From Citrobacter europaeus (GTDB taxonomy: Bacteria > Pseudomonadota > Gammaproteobacteria > Enterobacterales > Enterobacteriaceae), in contig CP083650.1 of the NCBI GenBank assembly GCA_020099315.1, forward strand, positions 3,472,001 to 3,536,000: a DNA stretch of 64,000 bases, given 5' to 3'. A model generated the notes under the pieces. It saw only the letters and a list, made by a program, of their open reading frames with translations. It was not told where the DNA came from and made no database searches. Below, in pieces: positions 8,146 to 17,534 of the stretch; position 1 is the stretch's first letter; each line of letters begins with the position of its first letter. Position numbers and translations under genes: made by a program.

Positions 8146-9198
8146 TCACGCCCACTGGCGCATACGCTGATGTAGCGTCAACGACGGTTTCTCCGCAAAC
8201 AATTGCTGGTAGTCGGTGGCAAACTGCCCCAAATGCCAGAATCCCCACTGCATGGCGGCATCTTTTACCGTCGCGCTTTGCGACCATGGGCTTATCAGCT
8301 CGCGACGCACGGCGTTCAAACGAATACGTTTTAACCATGCGTTCGGACCAATTCCGAGTATCGTATGAAAAGCGTTTTGCAGCGTCCGACGGCTGACGTG
8401 AAGTTGATTACACAGGTCGAGTACCGTCAGCGGCTCTGACATATTTTCCAGCACATACTCGCGCGCACGCGACAGCAGGCGACGATAGCTCTGATGGCTG
8501 ATGCTCTCGGCCGTGATTATCGGCTGCGCTTCTTCCAGCATTGTGCCCATCGCCAGCAACAGGTTATCGCCCAGCACTTTGCGTACCGCAGGTTGATGGA
8601 GGTTTTCCGGATTCTCGCTAAATGTCGCCAGCGCCTGCTGCACAAAGCCCCATAGCGCAGCTTTATGTTGCTCTTTTACCTCCAGCGCCGACTGGTTACG
8701 CAGCATATGCAGCACCCTTTCCGGGTTGTGGAGGAAGTTGGCCTGGCGGGCAATCGCCTCTTGCGAAATTACGACACCCAAAATGGTGTAGTCATCCGGT
8801 GTACTCAGTTCAAATTCCGTCCCGCCAGGTCGGGTGGCAATTTCAGCGTTACCGAGACACTGGGTGCCAATAAATCCCTGTTCGCCGCGCGTGGCCGGAA
8901 TACCAAACCAGAAGGAGTTCGGCCAGACAAGACACGACTGACGTAGTGCCAGTCCGGTGTATTCACGGAACACCTGAATATCGTCGAGCAGGATTTCCGT
9001 GAACTCGCCATGAAATTTTCCCGGATGCAGCTGGTCGTAGATCTGCTGCCATGCGGTAATCGTCAGCGCATGCTCATACACATCCGTTGTTCGCCGTTGG
9101 TGAACGTTGTCCACCTCCACTTTCGGCGTAAGTTTAACGTCTTCGGGTAATGCTTCATGATAAAGATGGTGCAGGTTTGCAGTACGTTTCTTTTTCAT
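8146..9198 (-). CDS. eutR: AraC-family regulator of ethanolamine utilisation, EutR
   Basis: A 350-residue AraC/XylS-family protein identical in length to E. coli EutR. The C-terminal quarter holds two helix-turn-helix units, the first near TVLDLCNQLHVSRRTLQNAF and the second near TVKDAAMQWGFWHLGQFATDY; the N-terminal part senses ligand. In Salmonella EutR activates the eut promoter when ethanolamine and adenosylcobalamin are both present. It is the last gene of the operon, 48 bases after eutK, which gives positive feedback; family knowledge adds a weak separate promoter. Confidence 0.96.
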   Translation of the reverse strand: MKKKRTANLHHLYHEALPEDVKLTPKVEVDNVHQRRTTDVYEHALTITAWQQIYDQLHPGKFHGEFTEILLDDIQVFREYTGLALRQSCLVWPNSFWFGIPATRGEQGFIGTQCLGNAEIATRPGGTEFELSTPDDYTILGVVISQEAIARQANFLHNPERVLHMLRNQSALEVKEQHKAALWGFVQQALATFSENPENLHQPAVRKVLGDNLLLAMGTMLEEAQPIITAESISHQSYRRLLSRAREYVLENMSEPLTVLDLCNQLHVSRRTLQNAFHTILGIGPNAWLKRIRLNAVRRELISPWSQSATVKDAAMQWGFWHLGQFATDYQQLFAEKPSLTLHQRMRQWA

Positions 9199-9246
9199 GA
9201 TCTTTTAAGCCGGAAGCTTCAACGAAGCCCCCGGCCCTCCGACAGG

Positions 9247-9777
9247 TTAGTTTTTTAAGCGATAGCGACTACTGCGTTTACGCAACGCTCCGCCAGAAAA
9301 GAGCTGTTCCAGCGCCCTTCTGGCTTCATCAAGTGACCAGCCAAAATGGGCAGCCACTTCCCCTGCCGTCATTCCTTGACGGACCGATGCCAACAGCGTC
9401 AGAAGTTGCTCAGAGGACTCAGGCGTCAACGGGGCGTCCTGCGTCTTCTCTGCCTTTACGTCTGCTTTCACTTCTGGCTTCTGTTCTGGTTTCTTCGGCT
9501 GGCGCTTAAAACCGCCGATCAGCCACTGGGTGTCATCGTCCGGCCGGCCTATTTCCTTACGGCTGATAACACGGCCCGTACGCGCTGCGGCGGCGCTGCC
9601 GGCATCAAGCGCTGCGCGGCACGCCGCCAGATCGCCTTCCACCACCAGCGTCAACCGGCCAGGATCGAGCACTTCGTGGCTAAGCAGACGCACATTCGCG
9701 GCTTTCAGCATGGCATCTGCCGCATCCACAGCAGCCACCATGCCATCCACTTCCAGTAATCCCAGTGCATTGATCAT
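9247..9777 (-). CDS. eutK: Ethanolamine microcompartment shell protein EutK
   Basis: 176 residues: an N-terminal bacterial-microcompartment (BMC) domain (about 1-90), a linker rich in Lys, Glu, Gln and Pro (about 92-120), and a C-terminal winged-helix-like domain (GMTAGEVAAHFGWSLDEARRAL) proposed to bind nucleic acid. The ATG at 9777 is taken because GTG at 9780 gives only one extra residue and AGAGG is well placed. E. coli EutK is 166 residues, so the linker here is about ten residues longer. EutK is known as a monomeric minor shell component. Confidence 0.95.
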   Translation of the reverse strand: MINALGLLEVDGMVAAVDAADAMLKAANVRLLSHEVLDPGRLTLVVEGDLAACRAALDAGSAAAARTGRVISRKEIGRPDDDTQWLIGGFKRQPKKPEQKPEVKADVKAEKTQDAPLTPESSEQLLTLLASVRQGMTAGEVAAHFGWSLDEARRALEQLFSGGALRKRSSRYRLKN

Positions 9778-9788
9778 CACAACCTCTC

Positions 9789-10448
9789 TTACGCGCGCTG
9801 GACTGGATTACGGGCAATATCCAGAACGGCATCGGCAAAGGCGTTACATGCAGCTTTACAAGCGGCCTGGCTCCCGGTCAAAAACGCGGCCGAGTAGTTA
9901 GTTTCTGACGGCGGTGGGACGTAGGTCACCAGTTGTACATCGGCAGATTTCAGCGCAGCATCAATGCCAAATGTCGCTTCCAGCGGCGGCGCCACCAGAT
10001 ACGCCATCGGATCGCCAAGTCGGCATCCTGCGGTAGCCGAAAGATACGACCCGGTACGCGAAACCACGTGCGCCAGGAAAGCGGTATCTTCTGCGTCATT
10101 CGCCCACTGGAACGCCGCGCCGCTTTCAATATTGGCCACCATCGCGTCCAGACCTGCGCGAACTTCGGCCGGGTTTGGCCCTCCGAGCATAATCAGTACT
10201 TCGCCCGAGGTTGGAGAGGGACTGTGCGCCGCGCCGGCATACAGCGAGCGGCCATAAACCACTTCGACCATTGCCTGTTTTGTCGCTTCGTCTGCAGCAA
10301 TATACGCCACGTCATCAGAATCTGCTGTGATGAGTCCGAGGCTACGTATATGTGGCGGTAATTTAAGTTCACGGGCAAAACCGTCATTTATCGAGGCAAT
10401 CACGCGCATTGCGGTGACTGAAGGTCTAATCAAATCTAATGCTGGCAT
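9789..10448 (-). CDS. eutL: Ethanolamine microcompartment shell protein EutL
   Basis: A 219-residue tandem BMC-domain protein. The family forms trimers that look like hexamers, with a central pore that opens and closes and binds ethanolamine at the closed trimer interfaces, and is thought to control substrate passage through the shell. Two successive BMC folds are seen (about 1-110 and 111-219). It lies 9 bases downstream of eutC with AAGGAGG before the ATG. Confidence 0.96.
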   Translation of the reverse strand: MPALDLIRPSVTAMRVIASINDGFARELKLPPHIRSLGLITADSDDVAYIAADEATKQAMVEVVYGRSLYAGAAHSPSPTSGEVLIMLGGPNPAEVRAGLDAMVANIESGAAFQWANDAEDTAFLAHVVSRTGSYLSATAGCRLGDPMAYLVAPPLEATFGIDAALKSADVQLVTYVPPPSETNYSAAFLTGSQAACKAACNAFADAVLDIARNPVQRA

Positions 10449-10457
10449 GATGCCTCC

Positions 10458-11360
10458 TTAACGGGTCATATTGATGCCGGATGCTTTTTGCTCCAGCATG
10501 CGCTTGGCCAAATCCACAATCACCGCCGCCGCTTCAACCGGTGGCGTACCGCCCTGGTGAATGTTCGAGATACAGGTACGGTCAGCTTCAACGGTCGTCG
10601 CCACACGCGGCGAATAGACGGCGTAGCAGGAAAGGCTTTCAGACTGGCCAAGGCCCGGACGTTCCCCAACCAGCAGGATCACCGCCTTCGCGCCCAGCAG
10701 TTCGCCGATCTGATCTTCGATTTTCACGCGACCATAGCGAACAAAGAATGGCGTCCCCACCTTCAATCCGGCCTGTTTTAAGCCCGACAACAGCGGCGGC
10801 AGGATCTCTTCGTAGTTGGCGGTGATAGCATCAGTCGACAGGCCATCAGAGATAATTACCTGTACATCCGGATTCATTACACACTGTGATTTCAGCGCTT
10901 CAATGGCTTCCGCACTCAGACGACGCCCCAGATCCGGACGCGTCAGATACAGATTTTTGTCACTGATTTCCGAGCGCACTTCCAGCAGCCCCTGAGCTTT
11001 TACCCACTCTTCCGGCACTTCTTTTAAGACCGTATCTTTCGAACGCGAATGGTCGGCAAGGAAACGCAACAACGCCTGAGTACGCGGGCGAGGACCGGCA
11101 CGGCCGGTACATACGCGCGCTGCGGTGCTACGACGCAGTTCGGTCAACACATCTGCACGATGCGGATCCTCAACGCCAATCCACGCTTTGGCTTCGGCGG
11201 AGCCTAAATCCATCGCACAGCTTTCACCAGTCGGCGCGGCGCACTGCGTGGTGCTGCATTTTGCTTGTGCTGACGGCGTCTGAGCCTGAGCCTGCGGCTG
11301 CGACTCCCCCATTGATGCCATCACGCTACGTACAATTTCTTCAATCTGCTTTTGATCCAT
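10458..11360 (-). CDS. eutC: Ethanolamine ammonia-lyase small subunit
   Basis: About 300 residues. With EutB it forms the adenosylcobalamin-dependent lyase that turns ethanolamine into acetaldehyde and ammonia. The first 20 or so residues (MDQKQIEEIVRSVMASMG) form the amphipathic helix known to target the enzyme to the microcompartment, followed by a variable Gln/Ala/Pro linker and the conserved core from DLGSAEAKAWIG onward. Two ATG codons stand in tandem at 11363 and 11360; 11360 is chosen to match known EutC starts. Eighteen-base spacing from eutB. Confidence 0.96.
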   Translation of the reverse strand: MDQKQIEEIVRSVMASMGESQPQAQAQTPSAQAKCSTTQCAAPTGESCAMDLGSAEAKAWIGVEDPHRADVLTELRRSTAARVCTGRAGPRPRTQALLRFLADHSRSKDTVLKEVPEEWVKAQGLLEVRSEISDKNLYLTRPDLGRRLSAEAIEALKSQCVMNPDVQVIISDGLSTDAITANYEEILPPLLSGLKQAGLKVGTPFFVRYGRVKIEDQIGELLGAKAVILLVGERPGLGQSESLSCYAVYSPRVATTVEADRTCISNIHQGGTPPVEAAAVIVDLAKRMLEQKASGINMTR

Positions 11361-11380
11361 CATGTGTCATCCCCGCGTCA

Positions 11381-12742
11381 TCAAAAGAACAGTGACGGAT
11401 CGCCCGCCCGTTTGGTCAGGCGACCGTTTGCCATAATGCCCATGGTTTCCAGCCAGCGTTCAAACTCCGGCGACGGCCGTAAATTCAGCAACTGACGGAC
11501 GGTGGCGGTATCGTGAAACGCGGTGGTCTGATAGTTGAGCATGATGTCGTCACCGAGCGGCATGCCCATGATGTAGTTGCAGCCAGCGGTGGCGAGCAAA
11601 ATCATCAGGTTTTCGTTGAGGTTCTGGTCAGCATCAGCATGGTTGGTGTAGCAGCAGTCACAGCCCATTGAGATACCGCTCAGCTTGCCCATAAAGTGAT
11701 CTTCCAGACCCGCGCGAATAATCTGACGGTCGTTGTACAGATACTCCGGCCCGATAAAGCCCACCACGGTGTTCACCAGGAACGGATCGTAGTGGCGCGC
11801 CAGCCCGTAGTTACGTGCTTCCATCGTCACCTGATCGGCACCAAAGTTAGCGCCAGCAGAGAGCGCAGACCCTTGCCCGGTTTCGAAGTACAGGCAGTTT
11901 TCCCCGGCGATGCGGTTAAACTCAGCCCCCACTGCACGTGCTTCATCCAGCATAGCCAGCTCAACGCCGAACTCTTTTAAGCCTTTCTCGCTGCCGCAGA
12001 TACTCTGGAAAATCAGCCCGCCCGGCGCGCCGCGGCGAATCGCTTCGATCTGGGTGGTAACGTGCGCCAGTACGCAGCCCTGGGTCGGAATGTTGAATTT
12101 GTCGATGACGCCGTACACGGTATCCAGTACGCGGCTTAAGTTTTCCACGTCATCCGTTACCGGGTTAACGCCGATCACCGCATCCCCCGCGCCGAATGAC
12201 AGCCCTTCGTAGATTTGCGCGGCAATACTCTGCACGTCATCACGGGTATCGTTCGGCTGCAAACGGCAGCTAAAGGTGCCCGGCAAACCAATGGTAGTGT
12301 TGGCCTTTTTGATCACCGGCATTTTCTTACCGCCGTAGATCAGATCCGCGTTGGAGCAAATTTTTGCCACGCCTGCGACCACTTCTGACGTTAACCCTTT
12401 GCGCATAAACGCAATGTCATCCACGGAGGTTTCATCGCTCAGCACGTACTCGCGCAGTTCGCTGATGCTCCAGTTTTTGATGCGGTTATAGGCCGTTTCG
12501 TTGACGTCATCCTGAATCAGACGCGTCACGCAGTCTTCTTCATAGGAAATCACCGGGTTATTGCGGATATCCGCCACCGTCATTTCCGACAGCACCTGCT
12601 TGGCCGCCACGCGCTCCTGTGAACTGGTTGCAGCTACCCCTGCCAGCACATCCCCCGAACGCAGTTCGTTGGCTTTTGCCAGCACCTCTTTAACATCCTT
12701 AAACTGATAAACATTGCCGAACAATGTGGTCTTTAGTTTCAT
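11381..12742 (-). CDS. eutB: Ethanolamine ammonia-lyase large subunit
   Basis: A 453-residue TIM-barrel catalytic subunit, the same length as E. coli EutB, binding ethanolamine and the cobalamin cofactor. The conserved stretches FSFGAGDAVIGVNPVTDD and GCDCCYTNHADADQNLNEN are present. It lies between eutA (reactivase) and eutC (small subunit) so lyase and repair factor are made together. No missing key residue was noticed. Confidence 0.97.
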   Translation of the reverse strand: MKLKTTLFGNVYQFKDVKEVLAKANELRSGDVLAGVAATSSQERVAAKQVLSEMTVADIRNNPVISYEEDCVTRLIQDDVNETAYNRIKNWSISELREYVLSDETSVDDIAFMRKGLTSEVVAGVAKICSNADLIYGGKKMPVIKKANTTIGLPGTFSCRLQPNDTRDDVQSIAAQIYEGLSFGAGDAVIGVNPVTDDVENLSRVLDTVYGVIDKFNIPTQGCVLAHVTTQIEAIRRGAPGGLIFQSICGSEKGLKEFGVELAMLDEARAVGAEFNRIAGENCLYFETGQGSALSAGANFGADQVTMEARNYGLARHYDPFLVNTVVGFIGPEYLYNDRQIIRAGLEDHFMGKLSGISMGCDCCYTNHADADQNLNENLMILLATAGCNYIMGMPLGDDIMLNYQTTAFHDTATVRQLLNLRPSPEFERWLETMGIMANGRLTKRAGDPSLFF

Positions 12743-12753
12743 AAGTCGTTCCC

Positions 12754-14157
12754 TCAGGAAGGAAATGCGAGTGATTTCACCGTCACCGGCACAACCGATC
12801 CGCCAAAAAGAGGCGTACCAATGTCGATATAGTCCCCCGCCCGGACAACCACCTCATCGATGACCGCCAGCGGGTGTTGCTGTAACTGTGGGCGTAACAG
12901 CATGCCCAGGGCTTTACCAAAATCCTGCTCGGCTACCACCAGCAGGGGATGCGGATTCGGATAGCGCGCGACAAAAGCCAGCAGCGCATCAATAACCGTT
13001 AACAGCGCGGCGTAGCGCACCGGCAGCGAACTGGGCAGCGCCAGCACGTAGGCGTCCGTTTGCGGGTCCAGATCGAGTTGCATCAGCGCTTGCTGCCAGG
13101 CGGCTACCAAATCAGCCTCATCAACCGGAATCGCCACCGGCAGATTGCGCAGCGGAAGCGCCACACCTTCCAGCCAGATAGTGCTGCCCGAAAGCGACAG
13201 CGTATGCGCCCCGGCGCCAATCACCGTGGCACGCACGGTTTGCGCCGGAAACTGCACGTTCATCTCACGCAGGCGCGGATGTTCATGCAGCGCCGTGGCG
13301 AGCAGCGGCCCGATGTCGGAAAAACAGAACGGATCGGCAGGTTGGTTGCGGTAGCACTCGCCCACCCCGCCGGACAACGTAATCACTTCCGGTTTCACGC
13401 CCGCAGGCAGCAGACCGGTTTGCATCAGTGCCTGCGCCAGCGGTGAAAGCGTACCGTCAATCACTTCCACAATCAGCGCCGCCATCCGTCGCGCCACCTG
13501 AACCAGTTGCGTGGCGTTAAGCGAACGAGCGTCGGTACCTGGGCCAAATACGTCATCAACAATCATTTGCCCCGGCTGATGCGCATGCACCACTCGCCCC
13601 TGGCCATCAGTTTCCAGCAATCGTCCGCCGACGTTCAGGCAAGCCGAACCGCTGACCTTTCCGGCATCAAACAAGACGTAGTTCGACGTACCGCCACCGA
13701 TGTCGATATTCAGTACGCGGCACAACTTCTGCTCTGACAGGGTTTGAGCCCCCGCGCCGTGACCGGCAATCACCGATTCCAGATGCGGACCGGCGCTGGC
13801 AACCACGAAGTCCCCCAGCGACTGGGAGAGCGCCATCACCGCCGGTCGCGCATTGCGGGTTTTGGCACTTTCTCCAGTAATGATGATCGCACCGGAATCG
13901 ACGGCCTCAGGCTTGATACCCGCTGCCTGATACTGGGCGAGGATCAGCGCCTTAAGTTCGGCCTCTTTCAACCCGCCCTGCTTATCAACGGGGGTAAAGA
14001 AAACCGGGCTTTGCCAGCTAATTTCGCGTTTGATGAATTCGTAGCGCGGCACCTGCGACACTGCCGCACGGTTAACCAGCTCAAGGCGCGAGAAGATCAC
14101 CTGAGTGGTGGTGGTGCCGATATCGATACCGACGCTCAGTAGCTGGCGAGTATTCAC
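12754..14157 (-). CDS. eutA: Reactivating factor for ethanolamine ammonia-lyase
   Basis: A 467-residue protein of the actin/Hsp70-like ATPase fold, with GIDIGTTTTQVIFSRLEL near the N-terminus as phosphate-1 motif and LNIDIGGGTSNYVLFD as phosphate-2 motif. Family function: ATP-dependent removal of damaged cobalamin from EutBC so that fresh adenosylcobalamin can bind. Its ATG overlaps the eutH stop codon by 4 bases, indicating coupled translation. Confidence 0.96.
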   Translation of the reverse strand: MNTRQLLSVGIDIGTTTTQVIFSRLELVNRAAVSQVPRYEFIKREISWQSPVFFTPVDKQGGLKEAELKALILAQYQAAGIKPEAVDSGAIIITGESAKTRNARPAVMALSQSLGDFVVASAGPHLESVIAGHGAGAQTLSEQKLCRVLNIDIGGGTSNYVLFDAGKVSGSACLNVGGRLLETDGQGRVVHAHQPGQMIVDDVFGPGTDARSLNATQLVQVARRMAALIVEVIDGTLSPLAQALMQTGLLPAGVKPEVITLSGGVGECYRNQPADPFCFSDIGPLLATALHEHPRLREMNVQFPAQTVRATVIGAGAHTLSLSGSTIWLEGVALPLRNLPVAIPVDEADLVAAWQQALMQLDLDPQTDAYVLALPSSLPVRYAALLTVIDALLAFVARYPNPHPLLVVAEQDFGKALGMLLRPQLQQHPLAVIDEVVVRAGDYIDIGTPLFGGSVVPVTVKSLAFPS

Positions 14158-15386
14158 GATTGCGCCTCCGGGTTGGTTTCTACTTCTGCTGGCACATCTT
14201 CATCTTTCGGTACCAACAGCATAGCCACACCAATCGCCGTCACGCCGCCAATCAACTTGCCGACAATCATCGGGAAAATCATCGCGTTCATGTTGGCAGC
14301 GGCGAAGCCTAAGTGGTCACCCAATGCAAAGGCCGCGGAGACCGCAAAGGCGCAGTTGATCACTTTGCCGCGGGTATCCATATTCTTCATCATGCCGAAC
14401 ATTGGGATGTTGTTCGCCAGCGTCGCGACCATGCCTGCAGCCGCAATATTATTGATTTTTAACAGATTACCGACGCTCATCAGCGGTTTTTCAAACCAGC
14501 GGGTCAGCAGCAGAACCATTGGGTACGCACCGAGCAGTACGCAAGAGATAGAACCGATAACTTCGATGGCGCGCATCACTTCACCCGGCTTGTCGCCCGG
14601 TGCCATGAAGATGGGATCAAGACCCGGAATCAGCTCCCAGCCGAGCAGGAACTTAATTACCGCTGCCGCCAGGCCGATGGTGATCAGCGCCACGAGGAAT
14701 TTCGCGAAGATCTGAAAACCGTTGATCATTTTTTCCGGGATGAATTTCAGTCCCAACGCCACCAGCACGGCCACGATCAGCACCGGGATCATATTCATCA
14801 GGATCAGCGCGAAGGTGAACTCCACCGGCTGCCCGTTGATTTCGACGCCGGAGTACATCGCTATCAAACCACCCGCAATACAACCAATCGGAATGGTGAC
14901 GATACCGGCCAGCACACCCAGCGCCAGATAACGACGGTCAGATGGTTCAATAATCCCCAGCGCAACCGGAATGGAGAACACCAGCGTCGGCCCCATCATC
15001 GCCCCGAGGATCAGGCCTGAGTACAGCCACGCCGCAACGTCGCCGCCCGCCAGTTCTTTCGCCAGGAAGAAGCCGCCCATATCGCACGCCAGCAGCGTTC
15101 CGGCAAACATCGACGGGTTCGCGCCCAGCATTTCGTACAGCGGAATAATCACCGGCCCGAGCACATGCGCCAGTACCGGCGCCAGAGCGGTCATACCGAC
15201 CATCGCCAGGCCCAGCGCGCCCATCGCCATAAAACCTTCTTCAAACTGGCCGCCCGACCCCTCAATACTCTTACCGAACTTACCGAGGAAGCGCGCCGAA
15301 CCGCCGAACTGCGACAGGATCCTGTCCACGGCGGCAATCAGCATAAAGAACATCATGATGTACATGATGATTTCGTTAATTCCCAT
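14154..15386 (-). CDS. eutH: Ethanolamine permease EutH
   Basis: A 410-residue integral membrane protein with around ten hydrophobic helices, closely matching EutH of other enterics. EutH helps protonated ethanolamine enter at low pH or low concentration; at high pH ethanolamine diffuses in unaided. The short polar C-terminal tail (PKDEDVPAEVETNPEAQS) is variable in the family. A REP element separates it from eutG, which is unusual inside this compact operon. Confidence 0.96.
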   Translation of the reverse strand: MGINEIIMYIMMFFMLIAAVDRILSQFGGSARFLGKFGKSIEGSGGQFEEGFMAMGALGLAMVGMTALAPVLAHVLGPVIIPLYEMLGANPSMFAGTLLACDMGGFFLAKELAGGDVAAWLYSGLILGAMMGPTLVFSIPVALGIIEPSDRRYLALGVLAGIVTIPIGCIAGGLIAMYSGVEINGQPVEFTFALILMNMIPVLIVAVLVALGLKFIPEKMINGFQIFAKFLVALITIGLAAAVIKFLLGWELIPGLDPIFMAPGDKPGEVMRAIEVIGSISCVLLGAYPMVLLLTRWFEKPLMSVGNLLKINNIAAAGMVATLANNIPMFGMMKNMDTRGKVINCAFAVSAAFALGDHLGFAAANMNAMIFPMIVGKLIGGVTAIGVAMLLVPKDEDVPAEVETNPEAQS

Positions 15387-15413
15387 AGCCCCTACTCCCT
15401 GTCATTTGTGATT

Positions 15414-15501
15414 TGTAGGCCGGATAAGACGTTTACGTCGCCTCCGGCATTAACGCCGTGTTATTGCCGGATGGCGGTGCGAGCACCTTATCCGGCCTAC
15501 A
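15414..15501. repeat. REP pair (BIME) inside the eut operon, between eutG and eutH
   Basis: Two oppositely oriented REP units, beginning TGTAGGCCGGATAAGACG and ending TATCCGGCCTACA, fill nearly all of the gap between eutG and eutH. A transcribed BIME can block 3' exonucleases and cause partial termination, so it may lower eutH and downstream expression relative to the shell genes. Confidence 0.85.
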
Positions 15502-15505
15502 GGCA

Positions 15506-16693
15506 TTACCCGGCAGCCGCGTACAGGTCGATAATCTGTGCCTGCGTGGCGGTGCGTGGGTTACTGCGAATACAAATATCCTCCAGCGCGGCGTGAGCCC
15601 ATGCGCTGTAATGCTCGGGTTTTGCTCCCACGTCGGAGAGTCGTTTGGTTTGGCCCACTTCGCTAATCAGCTCGCTGACAGCGTTGATGGCATCGCGATC
15701 GTCCGACTTCTTGTTGGTTAACGCCCGTCCGATATGGCTGAAGCGCTCACGACACACCAGGCGGTTGAACCCCATTACCGTCGGCAGCAGCATGGCGTTA
15801 GCCTGTCCATGCGGGATGTGCAGCGCAGCGCCCGGCTGGTGCGCCATCGCGTGACACAGACCCAGCCCCGCACTGGAAAACGCCATCCCGGCCATACAGG
15901 AAGCCAGCAGCATACTTTCCCGCGCCGCCAGATCCTGACCGTAGCCGACGGCCTTCGGCAGCGATTTACCGATCATCGCAATCGCGCCAATCGCCAGGCT
16001 GTCGGTAAACGGCGTCGCGTTCAGCGCGCTATACGCTTCAACAGCGTGCGTCAGCGCATCGATCCCGGTCATCGCCGTGACGTGTGCGGGCACACCTTCC
16101 GTCAGCGCGGCGTCAAGGATCGCCACATCCGGCATCAGTGTTGCGTGGGCCAGCACTTGTTTGAGTCCAGTCGCGGCGTCGATAATCACCGTGACGTTAG
16201 TGGTTTCTGAGCCCGTTCCGGCGGTAGTCGGTACGGCAATCAGCGGCAGACGTGGGCGTAACGTGCTGCGCTCGTCCATGTCAGCCAGCGTCTGGGTGGG
16301 GTTGGTCACCAGCAACGCCACTGCCTTTGCGGCATCCAGTACGGAACCGCCGCCGAAGGCCACTACGCCATCGCACTTCGATTCACGCAATTGCGCGACC
16401 GCTGCGCAGACGTCCGTGATGCACGGTTCGCCCACCGGGCACGGCCACAGCGTCATCGCCACGCCCTTCATCGCCAGACTACGCTCCAGTGCGGCGGTCA
16501 TCCCTGCCTGATGCAGGAAGCTGTCAACCATGACGAACATATGCGTCAGTCCGCGCGTTTGTGCTTCCTGTCCGCAGGTACTGAGCGCTCCCAGTCCACA
16601 TAACGTAACCGGTGGAACGCTAAACGTTTTTACGCGTTGCAGATTCAGGGTATCGAATGCCTGAAAGAGCGCGGTCTGCAATTCAGCTTGCAT
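15506..16693 (-). CDS. eutG: Iron-dependent alcohol dehydrogenase EutG
   Basis: 395 residues when started at MQAELQTAL (16693), equal to the Salmonella protein. It is an iron-type alcohol dehydrogenase (NAD-binding GGGSVLDAAKAVA and the TAGTGSETT block), with metal-ligand histidines in GLCHAMAHQPGA. EutG reduces acetaldehyde to ethanol and so recycles NAD inside the microcompartment. The start lies inside the 3' end of eutJ, an 11-base overlap. Confidence 0.95.
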   Translation of the reverse strand: MQAELQTALFQAFDTLNLQRVKTFSVPPVTLCGLGALSTCGQEAQTRGLTHMFVMVDSFLHQAGMTAALERSLAMKGVAMTLWPCPVGEPCITDVCAAVAQLRESKCDGVVAFGGGSVLDAAKAVALLVTNPTQTLADMDERSTLRPRLPLIAVPTTAGTGSETTNVTVIIDAATGLKQVLAHATLMPDVAILDAALTEGVPAHVTAMTGIDALTHAVEAYSALNATPFTDSLAIGAIAMIGKSLPKAVGYGQDLAARESMLLASCMAGMAFSSAGLGLCHAMAHQPGAALHIPHGQANAMLLPTVMGFNRLVCRERFSHIGRALTNKKSDDRDAINAVSELISEVGQTKRLSDVGAKPEHYSAWAHAALEDICIRSNPRTATQAQIIDLYAAAG

Positions 16694-17522
16694 AGATTCC
16701 TTCCGCTTTTTCTTTTCCGCTATTTGCAATCGCCAGCGGGGTCATAAACAGGCTGTGCTGGGGTAAATGCACCTGCAGTTCCGGGAAACGCTTACGAAAC
16801 AGTTCATCAACGCCCGGCTGCATACAGGAGCCACCGGCCAACCACAAGTCAGCGATGCCCTGTCCTGCTATATGGTGAGCCACGATCTCCGCCATCTTTT
16901 CGTAGACCGGCTTAACCACTGGCCAGATTTCTTTGCCGTTGCTGCGCTTGTACTGCTCGGCTTCCTCCAACTGGATGCGGCGGTTCCCCGCCAGCGTCAG
17001 AGAAATATGGTGCCCACCGGTCGCTTCATCGGCGGAATAAGTCACTTTGCCCTGCTTCACAATGGCTATCCCGGTGGTGCCGCCACCGATATCCACCACG
17101 CCAGCGTTATCGAGCTGCAACAGATCCGCCACGACGGTCGGTTCGTCGAGCACATGACTTACTTCAAGCCCGGCAGACTCCAGCACGTTGATCGAAATTC
17201 GCGGGTCCGTTCCCGGTGGAAACGAGGTTGCCGCATGGGTAAAACGGCAACCTAGCTGTTGTTCGAGCGTATCGAGATGGCGACGAACGATGGTCACCGC
17301 ACCGAAGAAATCCCAGACGATGCCATCGCGCACGACATCGGCCCAGTCCAGGCAAACCGCAACCGGCTGCCCGTCACTGTCAACAACCATCGACACCACA
17401 TCACACGTTCCCAAATCCACGCCCAGCCACAGCGGTGAATCGCTCGCAGCAGGCGTCTGGTTACATAGCGTTGCCGCTTTGAGCAGCCTGGGTGTCAGCC
17501 AACGTTGTTCGTCGTGCGCCAT
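16683..17522 (-). CDS. eutJ: Chaperone-like ATPase family protein EutJ
   Basis: A 279-residue protein of the actin/Hsp70 ATPase fold: LGVDLGTCDVVSMVVDSDG is the phosphate-1 loop and VDIGGGTTGIAIV the phosphate-2 loop. Its role is not firmly established; similarity to DnaK and to EutA suggests it helps assembly or folding of microcompartment enzymes. It lies directly after eutE (12 bases) and overlaps eutG by 11 bases. Confidence 0.94.
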   Translation of the reverse strand: MAHDEQRWLTPRLLKAATLCNQTPAASDSPLWLGVDLGTCDVVSMVVDSDGQPVAVCLDWADVVRDGIVWDFFGAVTIVRRHLDTLEQQLGCRFTHAATSFPPGTDPRISINVLESAGLEVSHVLDEPTVVADLLQLDNAGVVDIGGGTTGIAIVKQGKVTYSADEATGGHHISLTLAGNRRIQLEEAEQYKRSNGKEIWPVVKPVYEKMAEIVAHHIAGQGIADLWLAGGSCMQPGVDELFRKRFPELQVHLPQHSLFMTPLAIANSGKEKAEGIYAS

Positions 17523-17534
17523 CTCTTTTACTCC

